Source: Aphanomyces cochlioides (taxonomy: Eukaryota > Oomycota > Saprolegniomycetes > Saprolegniales > Verrucalvaceae). From it: 64,000 bases of DNA. The position numbers and the translations under genes are program-made. Location of the stretch: assembly GCA_019828595.1 (NCBI GenBank), contig JAHQRK010000012.1, positions 2,046,001 through 2,110,000 on the forward strand, given 5' to 3'. Under the pieces are notes generated by a model that ran no database searches, had not been told where the DNA came from, and saw nothing but the letters and a program-made list of their open reading frames with translations. Shown piece by piece: positions 10,566 through 21,350 of this stretch (position 1 is its first letter; every line of letters starts with the position of its first letter).

Positions 10566-10724
10566 AACTACTGGTGTAGGAATGCTGTCTTGTCCCTAGC
10601 TCACTCTGTGTTTTTGGTTGACAGCTGCACTGAACTCAAACACACGTCAGACACACAAACTGAGCACATGTCCCACATATATTTTACACAAATCGGCGTT
10701 TTATGCTATTTTTGGGAGTCCTCC

Positions 10725-11146
10725 AATGGACATGCATGGAAAGAGTTCACGGTGGGTCTTTGCATGAGAGATCTCTAGCCAACACGCTTCTGATTCAATC
10801 TAACCGCACATTAAAGAAGTCATTTTTATTTTATCTAATTGGTTAAAATTAATTATTTTTATCCAATCATATTGTGATTTTAATAAAAAACTGGAGTCGT
10901 GCGGAATAAATTTTGACGCAAGCAAATTGACGCAACAATTGACGTATACAAATTTCAAGTGAAAAGAAATTGAATGTTTCGAACATGTTTTCAAACATTT
11001 AAAACGTTTGAAATTACACTATTCAATGGTCACGATTGAAGGCAATATAAGAAAATGTCTGCGTAAACTTTAAATAGTGTATGCGTCAGTTAATTGAAAC
11101 ATTTTCAAAACATCTCAAATTTCCAGTTTTGAACCAAAACGACAAT
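10725..11146. other. AT-rich intergenic spacer between transposons 2 and 3
   Basis: No gene. It contains facing CCAAT boxes (AATTGGTT at about 10,839 and TCCAATCAT at about 10,862) and a segment at 10,885-10,975 that resembles 35,185-35,260 (shared AAAAAACTGGAGTC, TTTTGACxCA and TTCAAxTGAAA blocks), so it holds part of a dispersed repeat. Confidence 0.6.
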
Positions 11147-11410
11147 AGAGAGGTTTCGCAAATCGTGATGTCACAAAAAAAGTCACGAAAAGTATTAACT
11201 GTCACAGATACCTCTGCAACTTGATATTCTCATGACATTTTCTTCTTGATTTTGTCATCAAAAGTGGCGTTTCATGACCTTTTGCTCTCATGAAATTGCC
11301 CAACAAAACTTGATATATTCCAAATATAATACGGCCGATATATAAATGATTGTAGTGAAACTTGTAAACACAGTAATCGAATAACCAAATAAGTCCACTG
11401 ATCGAACACG

Positions 11411-12156
11411 ATGCCTTCCAAGCCCATCGAAGCAACACAAGACTCGCAACCTCAACAACCTGCAGAGAAAAAAAAGCGATTTGTATTCAAGGAAGAACAT
11501 GATGAGCTGCTCCTATTGGAAGTACTTGGCGACAATGGCTTGTTTGTTCCTGGTCTCAAGCGGGCGGAGGCATGGTCACGTATCGAGACCAATCTACGTG
11601 CACTTGGTGTTGATGCAACATCCCACGGCATGCAGTGCCGTCTGCGATTGATGTACGAAAATCACATGAAAGAAGAAAGAGAATCTAAGGCTGCTAGTGG
11701 GGTAGCCGAGCAATTGACCGAGAAAAAAAGACTGCTGCATGAATACCATGACGCGATGATCGACAAAACAGAAGCAAAGGAGGCGAAAAAGGCCCGATCG
11801 ACCATGATTGAAGAAGTAAATGAGATGGGCGGAAAAGCCATCCGAGCAGCAGCAGTTTCTGGCATGGACATGGACTTGACCGACGAGAAGCCAAAAAAGT
11901 TTCCCTCAATGCTATTTTTCAAACTTTGAACGAAACGAAAGCTATGGAGAATGATCTGAGGAAGCGTGAATTGGATCTTCGGGCGGACGAAGCCCAGGCA
12001 AAGCAAGATTTGAAACGCAGGCGCTTGGAAGTCGACATGAAAAATGCGGAAAATCAAGCAAAAGCTTTATTGATTCAAGAACAACAATTACAACCGCAAA
12101 CTGCCATGATCAACATGTTAAAAGAATTGTCTTCAAAGGATAAACAAATTGAATAG
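11411..12156 (+). pseudogene. Transposon-encoded Myb/SANT-like protein, one-base frameshift
   Basis: The first frame (11,411-11,929) has a basic N-terminus and a Myb/SANT-like helical pattern with spaced aromatic and Trp residues (FKEEHDELLLLEVL, AEAWSRIETNLRALG, GMQCRLRLMYENH), then a charged helix. The second frame (to 12,156) continues a coiled coil (RKRELDLRADEAQAKQDLK). The two join perfectly if one A is added to the run of six A at 11,893-11,898, so a single homopolymer deletion explains the break. That is either a real inactivating change or a sequencing error. Role by analogy: the DNA-binding partner of the transposase at 13,262-12,177. Confidence 0.72.
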
Positions 12157-12176
12157 ATTATGCATTTATGAGTTGT

Positions 12177-13262
12177 TTAGAGATCTAAGTATTCTTCTAG
12201 ACTTGGAGGATCACAGCCAAAGAATTTACTGGTTTGATTTCCACCACGTGCGCACACCAAACAGTTTGTGAGGAGGACACCCAAAAGGTATAAACTTCCA
12301 ACAGGAGAAAGGAAAACTTTCAAGTTCTTTTTGTAGTCTAGAAAGGCCCAGTTGCGCAAAACGTCACCGAAGTACCACTCAACAGCGACGCGCACGCGGC
12401 TCATTCTTCGGTTAAACTCACCTTCCTGTCTTGACAAGTTGGCCGATTTGAAGGGTCCAATAAGCCATGGCAACAATGGATATGCAGGATCTCCATAGAG
12501 ATAGAAGCTAAGGTTTAACGCAGTCATTTTCTCACCCAGTCTGCTTTCACGCAGCAAAGCAACATCGTGGCGACGCCCTTCTATAGGACCAAACATCGAC
12601 ACAACTAATCCATTTGCCTTGACCACACTTTGAAATTTAAGTGCATGAACCCGTTTGTGCCCATTGAAAGCCAGACGTTGAAATTTAGAAGGGCGCTCGA
12701 TGGGCTGTACAGTGCCGTCAATAAATCCGACGGATTTGATGTCAAGTTTTGATCTTTTTGCTATGGAGGCGACCGACGCTGTTGCATATTTAGCCATGAT
12801 TCGACTGTCGAATGCGATTTTATCACCAAACATGCTTGCCAATGTCGTTACCATGTGCATAAAGACTCGACATAGAGTTGGTTTAGATCGACCGAACATC
12901 AAAGCGACGTCAATCCATCGATTTGGAAAGCTTAGTCGACGCAGAAAGATGAGTAAGACATCAATATTGGTAACTCGCGTTCGGCATGGTAAGATAATTG
13001 TGGCACTCAAACGAAAAAGATGCAGCAAACGGAAGAATTGGTCTTTATTGAACCGAAAGAGGGCCACAAAAGATGTGTCGTTGTGCGAATTCATGTCAAA
13101 ACGCACGTCTGGAATGATGATTCTTTCGCGCAGCGAGCGTTGGAGAAGGATATACACCAATTCGTCGTGACCAAGCTGTACAGCTAGCATGGCAAGAACT
13201 GTGGCTTCCTCCATTGTGGCCTTGCTTGCGTGATAGGTATTCCTCGACAAGCATGAAACCAC
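12177..13262 (-). CDS. Intact DDE_Tnp_4-type transposase
   Basis: A single 361-residue frame. The acidic catalytic residues occur in order: VGFIDGTVQPIERP (Asp), EGRRHDVALLRES (Asp), LYGDPAYPLLPWL (conserved Asp) and RVRVAVEWYFGDV (Glu). Before them a helix-turn-helix-like region reads IDVALMFGRSKPTLCRVFMH. Length and motif spacing fit PIF/Harbinger nucleases, which cut at 3-bp targets. No frameshift or stop is present, unlike the transposases of the two elements to the left. The start at 13,262 is the first Met and lies just inside the right terminal repeat. Confidence 0.88.
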   Translation of the reverse strand: MVSCLSRNTYHASKATMEEATVLAMLAVQLGHDELVYILLQRSLRERIIIPDVRFDMNSHNDTSFVALFRFNKDQFFRLLHLFRLSATIILPCRTRVTNIDVLLIFLRRLSFPNRWIDVALMFGRSKPTLCRVFMHMVTTLASMFGDKIAFDSRIMAKYATASVASIAKRSKLDIKSVGFIDGTVQPIERPSKFQRLAFNGHKRVHALKFQSVVKANGLVVSMFGPIEGRRHDVALLRESRLGEKMTALNLSFYLYGDPAYPLLPWLIGPFKSANLSRQEGEFNRRMSRVRVAVEWYFGDVLRNWAFLDYKKNLKVFLSPVGSLYLLGVLLTNCLVCARGGNQTSKFFGCDPPSLEEYLDL

Positions 13263-13385
13263 TTCGTGAGAAGTTTCATGATATTTTTAGATTGCGAAAC
13301 ACTGATCACAAATGTCATGGTGAAAAATGTCACGACAGACAGTCATGAGAATTTTCATGAGAAGTCCAATTTCCGAAACCTCTCT

Positions 13386-13752
13386 AATATTAATGCCCGT
13401 CTGGCAACCGAAAATATTACAATAAATAGGCCATTTTTAGGCCAAATTCAATAATTGAGGTAAAAATATGACCTTGATTATCTCAGAGAGTTTTGCACCA
13501 AATCCAATATTTTTGGTTGGGATATACTCACTGGAGGCTCCCAAAATGCCATTTTACGAAATGGAGGTTTTACCTCTATTTTTACCTCCATTTTGAATAT
13601 GCCATAAATCGTTGATCCCAATTTTGCTGAAAATGGCATTTTGATTTTGAGATTTTGCCAGACGCAGCCTTATATTTTCTGACCAAGCAGCCAAATCAGT
13701 GGGTGAGATGTTTGATTCGACATGACTCTCCAGGAAGAAAAGTTGGAGCATC
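13386..13752. other. Intergenic spacer upstream of the third DHHC gene
   Basis: No gene is visible. It contains repeated short AT-rich blocks of the kind AAATGGAGGTTTTACCTC / TTTTACCTCCATTTTG (about 13,558-13,594), which form a small inverted repeat. It should hold the promoter of the gene starting at 13,753. Confidence 0.5.
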
Positions 13753-15969
13753 ATGCGAGTCTTTTGCCCGACCTGCCGAGTCGTGGAAGGACCGAGCGAG
13801 GATTCCAGCTTTGATACGACGCTGCTCTGCAAGGAGTGTAGCTCTCCATGCAAAATCCCCACGATCTATGAATGCGCGCAGTACGGTTTGCTCGAAGAAT
13901 TGAAGTTTCTGCAAGCGGAGGTAGATTTCGTGCGATCGCAAGTGACTGACGCGATTTGTTCCGTAGAAGGCCAAAGCGGGATCATGGGATATCAACGCTC
14001 TAGATGAACACGATGCAACGCTGCTGCATTGGGCTTCCCTAAACAACCGTCTCCTTGTCATGATGTAAGTGCTTCTTCTTGTTGTCGTTGACTTAATTGC
14101 AGGTATTTACTCGACTTCCCCGACATCAACGTTAACGTCCTGGGAGGAGATCTCCTATCGACGCCGATATACTGGGCTTCACATCGAAACAATATTTATG
14201 CCGTGGCGCTGCTTCTGGAACATCGTGCAGACCCTACAATTGCAGACAAAAATGGCGTCGATGCCTACTTTGTTGCTGTACAGGTAATGGAGCTAAAGCC
14301 ATCTCTTACTTATCCCACGAACTACAGTTAGGGTTTACCATCCTCTCGTCCTATATGATTGCCATGGGATGCGATGTTGATACTAGATGCCGGGGTACGA
14401 CATTTCAACTGATATTTCCAAACGTTTTATGCTAGATGCTGATCAATTGACGCCATTAATGTGGCTCTGTCGATACAAGTTTGAGCTCGACACAGCTCGC
14501 ATGCTCTTTGGCCTCGGCGCTAATATTCATCTAACTGACGCTCATGGAAATACTGGTATGCTAACACTAGTCTGTTGGATTTGATCGTCTGATTGTCTTC
14601 TAGCCCTTCACCTCGCAGCCACGAGTGATTTTGCCACGGCAGCCAAGCAGCTTTTGGATCATGGCATTGACATCTACGCCAAGAACAAGCTTGGCCAGAC
14701 TGCATTAGATATTTCCAACGCAGTGGCGGCAACCATCGAAGAACGTACTCAAGGCAAACGGACAGCAGCAACTGTTGAATTCCTTCGCAAAGTTTATCGG
14801 TATGACACCAGCTACAATTCACTTCCGTTGTCGGTATGAAATTCCTTATTCTATCAAGTTCTTATTGCAAGTAGGTGTTGAAGCGCAACGCCCAGCAGAC
14901 AGCTTTTTGGACGCCTTGGATCGTCCTGGGCTTGGCTGGTTATGCTACTCACAAGCTCCACGGGTACTGGGTCCTTGTTGGCGTGCTCGGAAGCATCGCT
15001 GTGGGTTACTTCCTCTTTCAAGTGGCAGGACTTAGTGTGAACCCTGGGAAGCGAAAGAATGCGGGCCTTATGCTTGGCGTTAACGTTGGCTCCACGTTTT
15101 GGATCAGTTGTGTCTACCTGGTGCTACTTCGTCCTCTCAGCAACTTTTCAACCGCATCGACTATGCTTTTGCTCTTCTTTCTCGTCGGCATCTTGGGCTG
15201 CCTCTACTTCACGACAACGAGGGATCCTGGGTTTATTCCCACAACGTACGAAGAACGGCGCCGAGTAAGATTTTTCTCCGAAATCTTCTTACTCCATTCT
15301 CTGCATAGAATATCCGTGAGCTCGTGGACATGAAGTCTCGTTCGGACGTCAAGCTCTGTACAACTTGCATTCAGCGCCGTCCGCTGCGTTCCAAGCACGA
15401 CGCCGAGTTGAATGCCTGCATAGCTCGCTTTGACCACTTTTGTCCGTTCGTTGCCAACGCTGTCGGCGCAAACAACCATACCGTCTTCTTTGGTTTCCTC
15501 ATCTTTGCAGTCGCTGGCATCGGTTGGTTCCTCATCTTGGCATGTTCATGTATGCTTCCAATCTAGTTGACGCAAGTCTGACTTTGCTGTAGATTTCAAC
15601 AGCGAAGGCATTTTCAACGAAGCTTCCTACTGGGACATGGTCACCCGACTCTTTCATGAATACCCCGTTGCAATGTGCACGTCGATCTTGGCGGCGATTC
15701 ATATTTTGTGGATTGGTTACTTGCTCGGGGCCAACATTTATGGCATCCTGTTTGCCTGGACTACCAACGAATGCGTCCTTCAAGGCCGTATCCCCGTGAA
15801 TCCAGCTGAGCCCACGCCGCATCACTCCAAGTTTTCCCGTGGGGTTGTCCAAAACGTTATTGATTTCTTTCATCTTCCATGGGGCGACAACCGCATTGAC
15901 TGGACGAAGGCCCGTTTTTATTCCCTCGATGACATTCACGCTCGTCGTCGCGATGACAAGACAGAATAG
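13753..15969 (+). CDS. Ankyrin-DHHC-type palmitoyltransferase, diverged paralogue
   Basis: Nine exons (13,753-13,920; 13,967-14,064; 14,103-14,283; 14,328-14,394; 14,436-14,555; 14,604-14,833; 14,875-15,264; 15,309-15,549; 15,593-15,969) give about 623 residues. Exon lengths and phases match the copy at 4140-1796 almost exactly (98, 181, 67, 120, 230 and 241 nt shared). Domains: an N-terminal C-x2-C...C-x2-C zinc-ribbon-like segment (residues about 5-33) that the other copies lack, ankyrin repeats, then membrane segments around a cysteine-rich domain with DHFCPFV. The second zinc site is again lost (D, L, F, A in place of its ligands). Protein similarity to the palindrome copies is moderate, so the split is old. 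Likely a membrane S-acyltransferase of the Akr1/HIP14 class. Confidence 0.9.
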
Positions 15970-16872
15970 TTCCTTCAGCTTAGGATTGTACTTAACATCT
16001 GAGCTTTCATGATGCTCCTTCCGCTACTTGATTATATTTTGCGAATCAATCCTGCATTTTCATGACCCAGCCCGATTAAATCATTGTTGCCTCCCACAGT
16101 TCCGCTCAAAAATCAAACCCAGTGCGCTGTGGGGGCTTGCCCTTCGATGGATATGGTGGTCAGTGGCTCCCTTCACTGTTGAGAGTGTGAGGGGACTTGA
16201 GCAAGTCCATTCGTTCTCCGATTGCGATTGCTACCACGTCGACTCTGTCTTGGAGATGCATGATGTATTAATCCAGATTCGCAAATTCTATGTCGTGGGG
16301 AGTATCCTTTGCTACGCCCTACAAGTCCTTGCATTGTGATCGATGGACCACTTGCGAACAACATGGTCAGAGAGTTAAAGGGGTTGGCCCCCTCTGTGCT
16401 AAACATCGAGGGCGATAGGGGGTGTAAAAGAAAGTCACGTCGAAATTCAGGTCGATGTAGACTTACCGTGCATCACTTGAAAACTTGGATCGTGGGAATG
16501 CCATTAGCCCGTTGTAACAGCAGTGAGTTTCCACTTGGATCTCATAGTAATTTGTGGATCACCGAGGTGGGCCAAGGCCACCTTCATTGCATTGGGGGGA
16601 AAACCTAAGACTGCTGCGTAGGTTCGCTGTACATGTCTGGCGGCTTTCGTTGCACTTAGCGCTATAGTACACGGCTAGATGCGATCTTGTAGCTGAGAGA
16701 ATAGAGTCCTTCCGCTCTGAAGGCGCACCAAAGCTGTCATATTCAGCATGCGGCTCCATGGTGAAGTTCCATGACGTTGCAGGTGTATATCAACTGAAAT
16801 GCCGCGAAAATGGTATCCGGATGACCATCCAAACGTGAAATTCAAAAAGAAGTTTTCAAGGCGGCAGCCAGC
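15970..16872. other. 903-bp stretch with no supported gene
   Basis: Short frames exist on both strands (for example about 100 codons at 16,028-16,339 and 16,309-16,608), but none shows domain-like sequence, consistent splice sites or similarity to the neighbours. It may hold an old degenerate insertion. It separates the accessory island from the housekeeping block. Confidence 0.5.
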
Positions 16873-18586
16873 ATGGCAGACTCAAGGATTGGGCGATACA
16901 TGGCCGACGACGATGAACTGAGCGAAGACCGGGACGATTCCCGCGACGGAGCTCCATTGACATTCGAAGCCCTCACGTCTGACGCGGGCAAGCGGCTTTC
17001 GGACCCAGCTTCAATGCAGTTCTTTGGCGATGATGACAATGTGGATGAACTGATCGCGCAAAGACGCAATGAATTGTATCAGATCAAAGCACGCAAGCAA
17101 AAAGCACGAGAGAATCCCAACTCGCTCAACATGGAAGATTTGGAAGTGCCCATTGAATTGTCACCCACGAAAGCCTTGTCGAGCGAGTCGTCCTTCACTA
17201 CGCCGACGAAAACGTCGCTCACGGAGATTGCTCATCGAGTTGCGTCGAATGAGAAACGCCTTCGGTCTGATCGCATGCGACTAACAGACTTGGCGTCGAA
17301 CGATGTCCATCAGCCTCGAACTGAAACACCCCGAAGTCGACGGAGCAGTCCTCGCACAAGTCCAAGTCCGGATCATCAGAAGTCCTTGCTTGGCCAAAAG
17401 GCCATCCACAAATGGCATCCTGACTCAAAGCGAACGCAAATACCAAACCAAGACACACCACTTGATATTGGCTTGAGCTCTTCTGAATACGACGGACACA
17501 TTGGTTTTTCACCGGACGAGGAAGCGCTTGCCATCACGAACTCAGCGAAGCGACGACTCAAGGCACTGACGATGGAAATGGAGCTTGAAAACCACGAGGA
17601 CGAAGCTGAAGTCGTCGTGCAGCAAGTGTTGGACTTTGGAAAGTACTTGGGCGAAGAACAGGCCAAGACGTACATGTCACCGTCGGAAGACTTGCAAAAT
17701 TCTCGCGTCTTCAACGACCTTCAGCGCAAGATGGACGACATGACGCATCATTTGGAACGTCTCCAAGAAGAAAAGCGAGTCTTGGAGCGTCAACAACTCG
17801 AGTCGGAGCGAAACGCCGTCGACATGTCGTCGTCTCTTCGTATGTCTCGCCTATGCGTGGCAAAGGTTTCAAAGACAACATGACTAGGACTCTTGAGCGC
17901 TCAAGTCTCGCAATTCCTCAACGGCAAAGGCCAAGGCGTCATGAAACCTAATGAACTGGATACGAGCAGCCAGTACAAGGAAGACCTGATGGATGAGGTA
18001 TTGCTTGACGTCGACCACAATCTCTCAAACTCGTGTCTCTCCTAGCTCAAAATGCAGCGTCAACTGATGGGCGACTTGGAAGTCGAGATAACTCGATGGC
18101 GTCATGACGCCGACATGCTTGAACAAGCTCGCGTGCTTGAGCACCAAGAACACAAGAGTCAAATCATGCAAGTCATCTCGACAAACCGCATCGTCGAGGA
18201 CAAGGTTGGGAATCTCTTGGCCCACGCCGTTGATGACGTCGTTCCTTTAGGTGGAATTGCTTCGGGAAGCAGTCAAAGGACTCCAAGACGATGCTCGCGA
18301 ATGGCAGCAAAAGATTGACGCAGTGTGGGATCGACTTATTGCCTTGGAGACGCGAATCGTCGACCACGACAAGGCTTTGGTATGTCGCCACAACTATGTC
18401 GATGGTGGTAAACTAAACGTTGCGTAGGCTACGGTGCCACGGTCGTCGTGGTTTGGCCTTTGGACGCTCATTGTGCTTGTCGTGGCTGTGCTTGTGATCG
18501 CCAGCGACCAGCAGGTCGTCGGCGTTCTTTTGTTGAACGTGTGTGCATGGTGGCGCGGCAGCGACTGCAGCGTGCCATTGACGTAA
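16873..18586 (+). CDS. Tail-anchored coiled-coil protein, unknown function
   Basis: Five exons (16,873-17,839; 17,888-17,997; 18,046-18,204; 18,251-18,379; 18,428-18,586) with 46-48 nt introns, about 507 residues. The N-terminal half is acidic, then rich in Ser/Pro/Arg and probably disordered. From about residue 280 it forms a coiled coil (MDDMTHHLERLQEEKRVLER; KMQRQLMGDLEVEITRW). The last exon encodes one strongly hydrophobic segment (LWTLIVLVVAVLVIAS) about 20 residues from the end, then a short tail, as in tail-anchored membrane proteins such as golgins or tethers. I do not recognise a named family. It converges on the phosphotransferase gene, whose stop is 38 bp away. Confidence 0.8.
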
Positions 18587-18624
18587 AGAGAGAAAGAAAA
18601 TCCAACAATCCATTCATTGCGTCT

Positions 18625-19927
18625 CTACTTCTTTTCCTTGACGACAAAGACTTTGATCTTCAAGATCGTTGTCATGTCGACGACGACAAAGTACACCATG
18701 TGGACGTACGATGCAACGACCAAGCCAAAGATGCCATACGTGATCGTATCTGCTTCAGCCTAGACGAGAAAGTATGACGAAGGAGGCCACAAGGAGAGCT
18801 TACCAGAGGAATGACGCCAGCAAACACAAGGCCAGCAACAATCGCAATCACGACCGACGACTTGCGGAACAGCCAGTATGGCTCTTCACATAAGTGAGCC
18901 AACATGATGTGCATCACCATCTACGCCATCATCATCCTTGAGATCTACATGTTTACGAGATGTACCTTGCATGAGACCAAGCCGATTGTCCACATGAAAA
19001 TACGAGGATGGGCGCTGAAGAAGTCAAATGGCGAGTAGAACACGAGACATACAGCCGAGGCAACCAAAAGCAAGAATGGCACGATGCGGAAGAGCGCCAC
19101 GACAAACTCGGAGAACTTGACCGTTCGCGCGACATTGATAACGTTGACGAGACATTGGCCGGCAGAAGCGACGCAAGTGATGAGGACGAAGAAAGCATTG
19201 TTGGGGAGCAAAGGGTACACTGGGCATGGCTATCAAGAACATGAGTGCGTGGATGATTCAAGGACAATGAGTACCTCGGTCCAAATGGCAGGACCAGTGA
19301 CAGCCGTGATCGAGTAAATGACGTACATGATTGCAAGACCCTCGTTAGGACCATTGACGTAGCCCAGGTCAAGCGTGCCAGTGTAGTATTCCTCCCACGT
19401 TGCAAAGAAGAAGACGCTCGAGGCAGACAAGAGAATTCCCAAACTCTAAACGGAGAGTTCAGCACGTCAATAGCGGAAACAATTCTTACCAAGTACGTTG
19501 GTCCCATGAGCATTGTCGAGGTCATGGTGCACGCGCTGAAGACGACATTCACAGCATCGCATCCATGGTCAAACAACAATCCAAGTGGCGACGAATTGCC
19601 TGTCTTGCGAGCTTGCTTGCCGTCGGTGACATCCAGCACTTGGTACCAAAACAACGCAAACGCTGCGAACAAGTAGACAGCAGGTGGAGCCACACTGTCA
19701 AGATTGGGAGCGTAGAACGCCATCGCTGCATGGGACACCGCGACGAGCGCAAGACCTCCCGTCGTGATCGTGTTGGGAGCAAGCCATTCTGGGAAGAACG
19801 TGTCGACAATCCACTGGGCAAAGGGAGACAAGAAGTAATTGTAGTAGAGCGAGCGGTCAATACCGCTGTACTTGTACTTGGGGAGCTGCTCCGCCCCGCG
19901 CGCTGACACGTATTGATGAGGCGCCAT
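18625..19927 (-). CDS. CDP-alcohol phosphotransferase (choline/ethanolamine phosphotransferase)
   Basis: Five exons (19,927-19,490; 19,445-19,275; 19,229-18,966; 18,920-18,804; 18,759-18,625) give about 374 residues. The CDP-alcohol phosphotransferase signature D-x2-DG-x2-AR-x8-G-x3-D-x3-D is present around residues 98-123 (DVTDGKQARK, then LGLLFDHGCD). It joins the head group from CDP-choline or CDP-ethanolamine to diacylglycerol, the last step of the Kennedy pathway, in the ER or Golgi membrane. About eight hydrophobic segments follow, as expected. Length is slightly under the usual 390-400. Head-group choice cannot be read from sequence alone. The gene is divergent from XAP5 across 244 bp. 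Confidence 0.93.
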
Positions 19928-20171
19928 GAGGACTCGTTTGGTTGTGTGTAGTCATTAGAAGATACGATGCGTACTTATCAGGAGCTATGAACCAGTTTGT
20001 CCCCGTAATGTATTTCCCAAACTGTGTGGCGGATTGTTGTTCTTATCGGCTTATTTGCCCAGCATGTAACTCAACAATCACGTGTTTTACCCAAGTCTTT
20101 TAGTGTCTCGTGGAGTGTTTATCCCAAAGTTCAACCTATTCGAACTCTACGACGCGCCCCCGCCAACAATC

Positions 20172-21328
20172 ATGTCGGATATTCGCAGGTACGACGCGGA
20201 TTCCAGCGAGGAAACGAGCTAAATATACGTAGATATGGATCGTCAGGTATTCATACTGTCGAAGGCAATGTAGCAGGCTCGCTTGCGGCGCAATTTGCAA
20301 GGGAACGCGAGAAGCAAGAAAAGGAGTACGCGGACAAGAAGAAACAGATTGAGCAAGAAAATGCGCGTGCATCACGAATTGATAAAAGCTTTGAGACGCA
20401 TAAAGATGCCGAGTCCGAAGCAGAATTCAAGCGACAGACGGTTGGACTTGTGACCGCTGAAGAGTTTCGAAGACGACGAGAGGCCAGTCTTTTGCCAGTC
20501 GAATTGCCCGTAGAAGAGGAAAAACCCGCCAAGCAGACCAAAGCTCCCCCAAAAAAGAAAAAGACCAAGCCGCTCTCGTTTTCAATGGACAGTGACGAAG
20601 AGGAAGCAGTAGTGAAGCCTCTTGCGAAGAAACCCAAGCTCAAATGCCCTTACATTGAAACAGCATTCTTACCAGACAAACAGCGCGAAGAGGAAATGGA
20701 GCGCGAAAAAAGGCGGCTCACTAAGGAATGGATTGAAGAGCAGGAACGTATCAAGGACGAAATGGTCGCCGTGGCTTACAGTTCGAACTTCCTTCAATTT
20801 ATCACGACTAAGATGTCTGGTAGGTTACTGGGATGGCATGGGGCATCGCAAAGACTTGACTGTGCCGAAACGAACAACGATCCGACAATTCCTCGACACT
20901 GTGCGGCAAACGCTTGTGAAAGAATTTCCTGCTCTTCGTGGCATTAGCGTCGACAATCTCATGTACATCAAGGAAGATTTGATCATCCCGCACGTAAGAT
21001 TTGTTTGCTCTAGCTGCTGTGCTCACGAGTCGTAGCATTTGTCGTTTTACGACTTGATTGTGACTCAAGCTCGAGGGAAAACCGGCCCTCTCTTCCACTT
21101 TGACGTGCGTGAAGACGTTCGTCTTGTCAACGACGTTCGAGTCGAGAAAGAAGAATCGCATCCTGGCAAAGTGACCCACCGAGGCTGGTATGAGAAGAAC
21201 AGGCATATCTTTCCAGCGAGCCGATGGGAAACAGTAAGTGATTCAACAGCATCAAAGTGCTCATTGTTGATTAGTACGACCCGGCAGAGCCTCGCGACGC
21301 GCCGTACTCGCTTCGTGGCAATGATTGA
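20172..21328 (+). CDS. FAM50/XAP5 family nuclear protein
   Basis: Five exons (20,172-20,188; 20,233-20,780; 20,824-20,993; 21,036-21,233; 21,275-21,328), about 328 residues. The first exon is only 17 nt; the start [11 protein letters not shown] is chosen because splicing of the 44-nt intron restores the frame exactly. The N-terminal half is a charged helix with a basic nuclear-localisation-like block ([10 protein letters not shown]). The conserved C-terminal XAP5 domain is clear: [60 protein letters not shown]50A and plant XCT act in nuclear RNA processing and spliceosome-linked steps. Length is near the usual 330-340. It converges on the WIPI gene with 22 bp between the stops. Confidence 0.95.
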
Positions 21329-21350
21329 ACGTATATAATAGAGCAACAGC

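Larger units (their letters stand above)
8141..10724. mobile_element. PIF/Harbinger-like DNA transposon 2 (decayed)
   Basis: Terminal repeats are GGATGACTCCCAAAAAT at 8141-8157 and its counterpart GGAGGACTCCCAAAAAT read on the minus strand from 10,724 to 10,708. Both sides are flanked by AAT (8138-8140 and 10,725-10,727), a 3-bp target duplication. The layout matches element 1: a plus-strand partner gene and a convergent minus-strand DDE transposase. Both genes carry disabling changes. Length is 2584 bp. Confidence 0.82.
11147..13385. mobile_element. PIF/Harbinger-like DNA transposon 3
   Basis: Terminal inverted repeats AGAGAGGTTTCG begin at 11,147 and end at 13,385, with looser similarity further in. 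AAT at 11,144-11,146 and AAT at 13,386-13,388 form the 3-bp target duplication. The element holds a plus-strand DNA-binding-type gene and a convergent minus-strand DDE transposase separated by 20 bp. The transposase is intact, so this copy is the best candidate for recent activity. Length is 2239 bp. Confidence 0.85.

Noticed and set aside
20024..20171. Upstream start for XAP5 at 20,024
   Set aside because: The extension contains no family sequence; splicing from the ATG at 20,172 gives the proper N-terminus.
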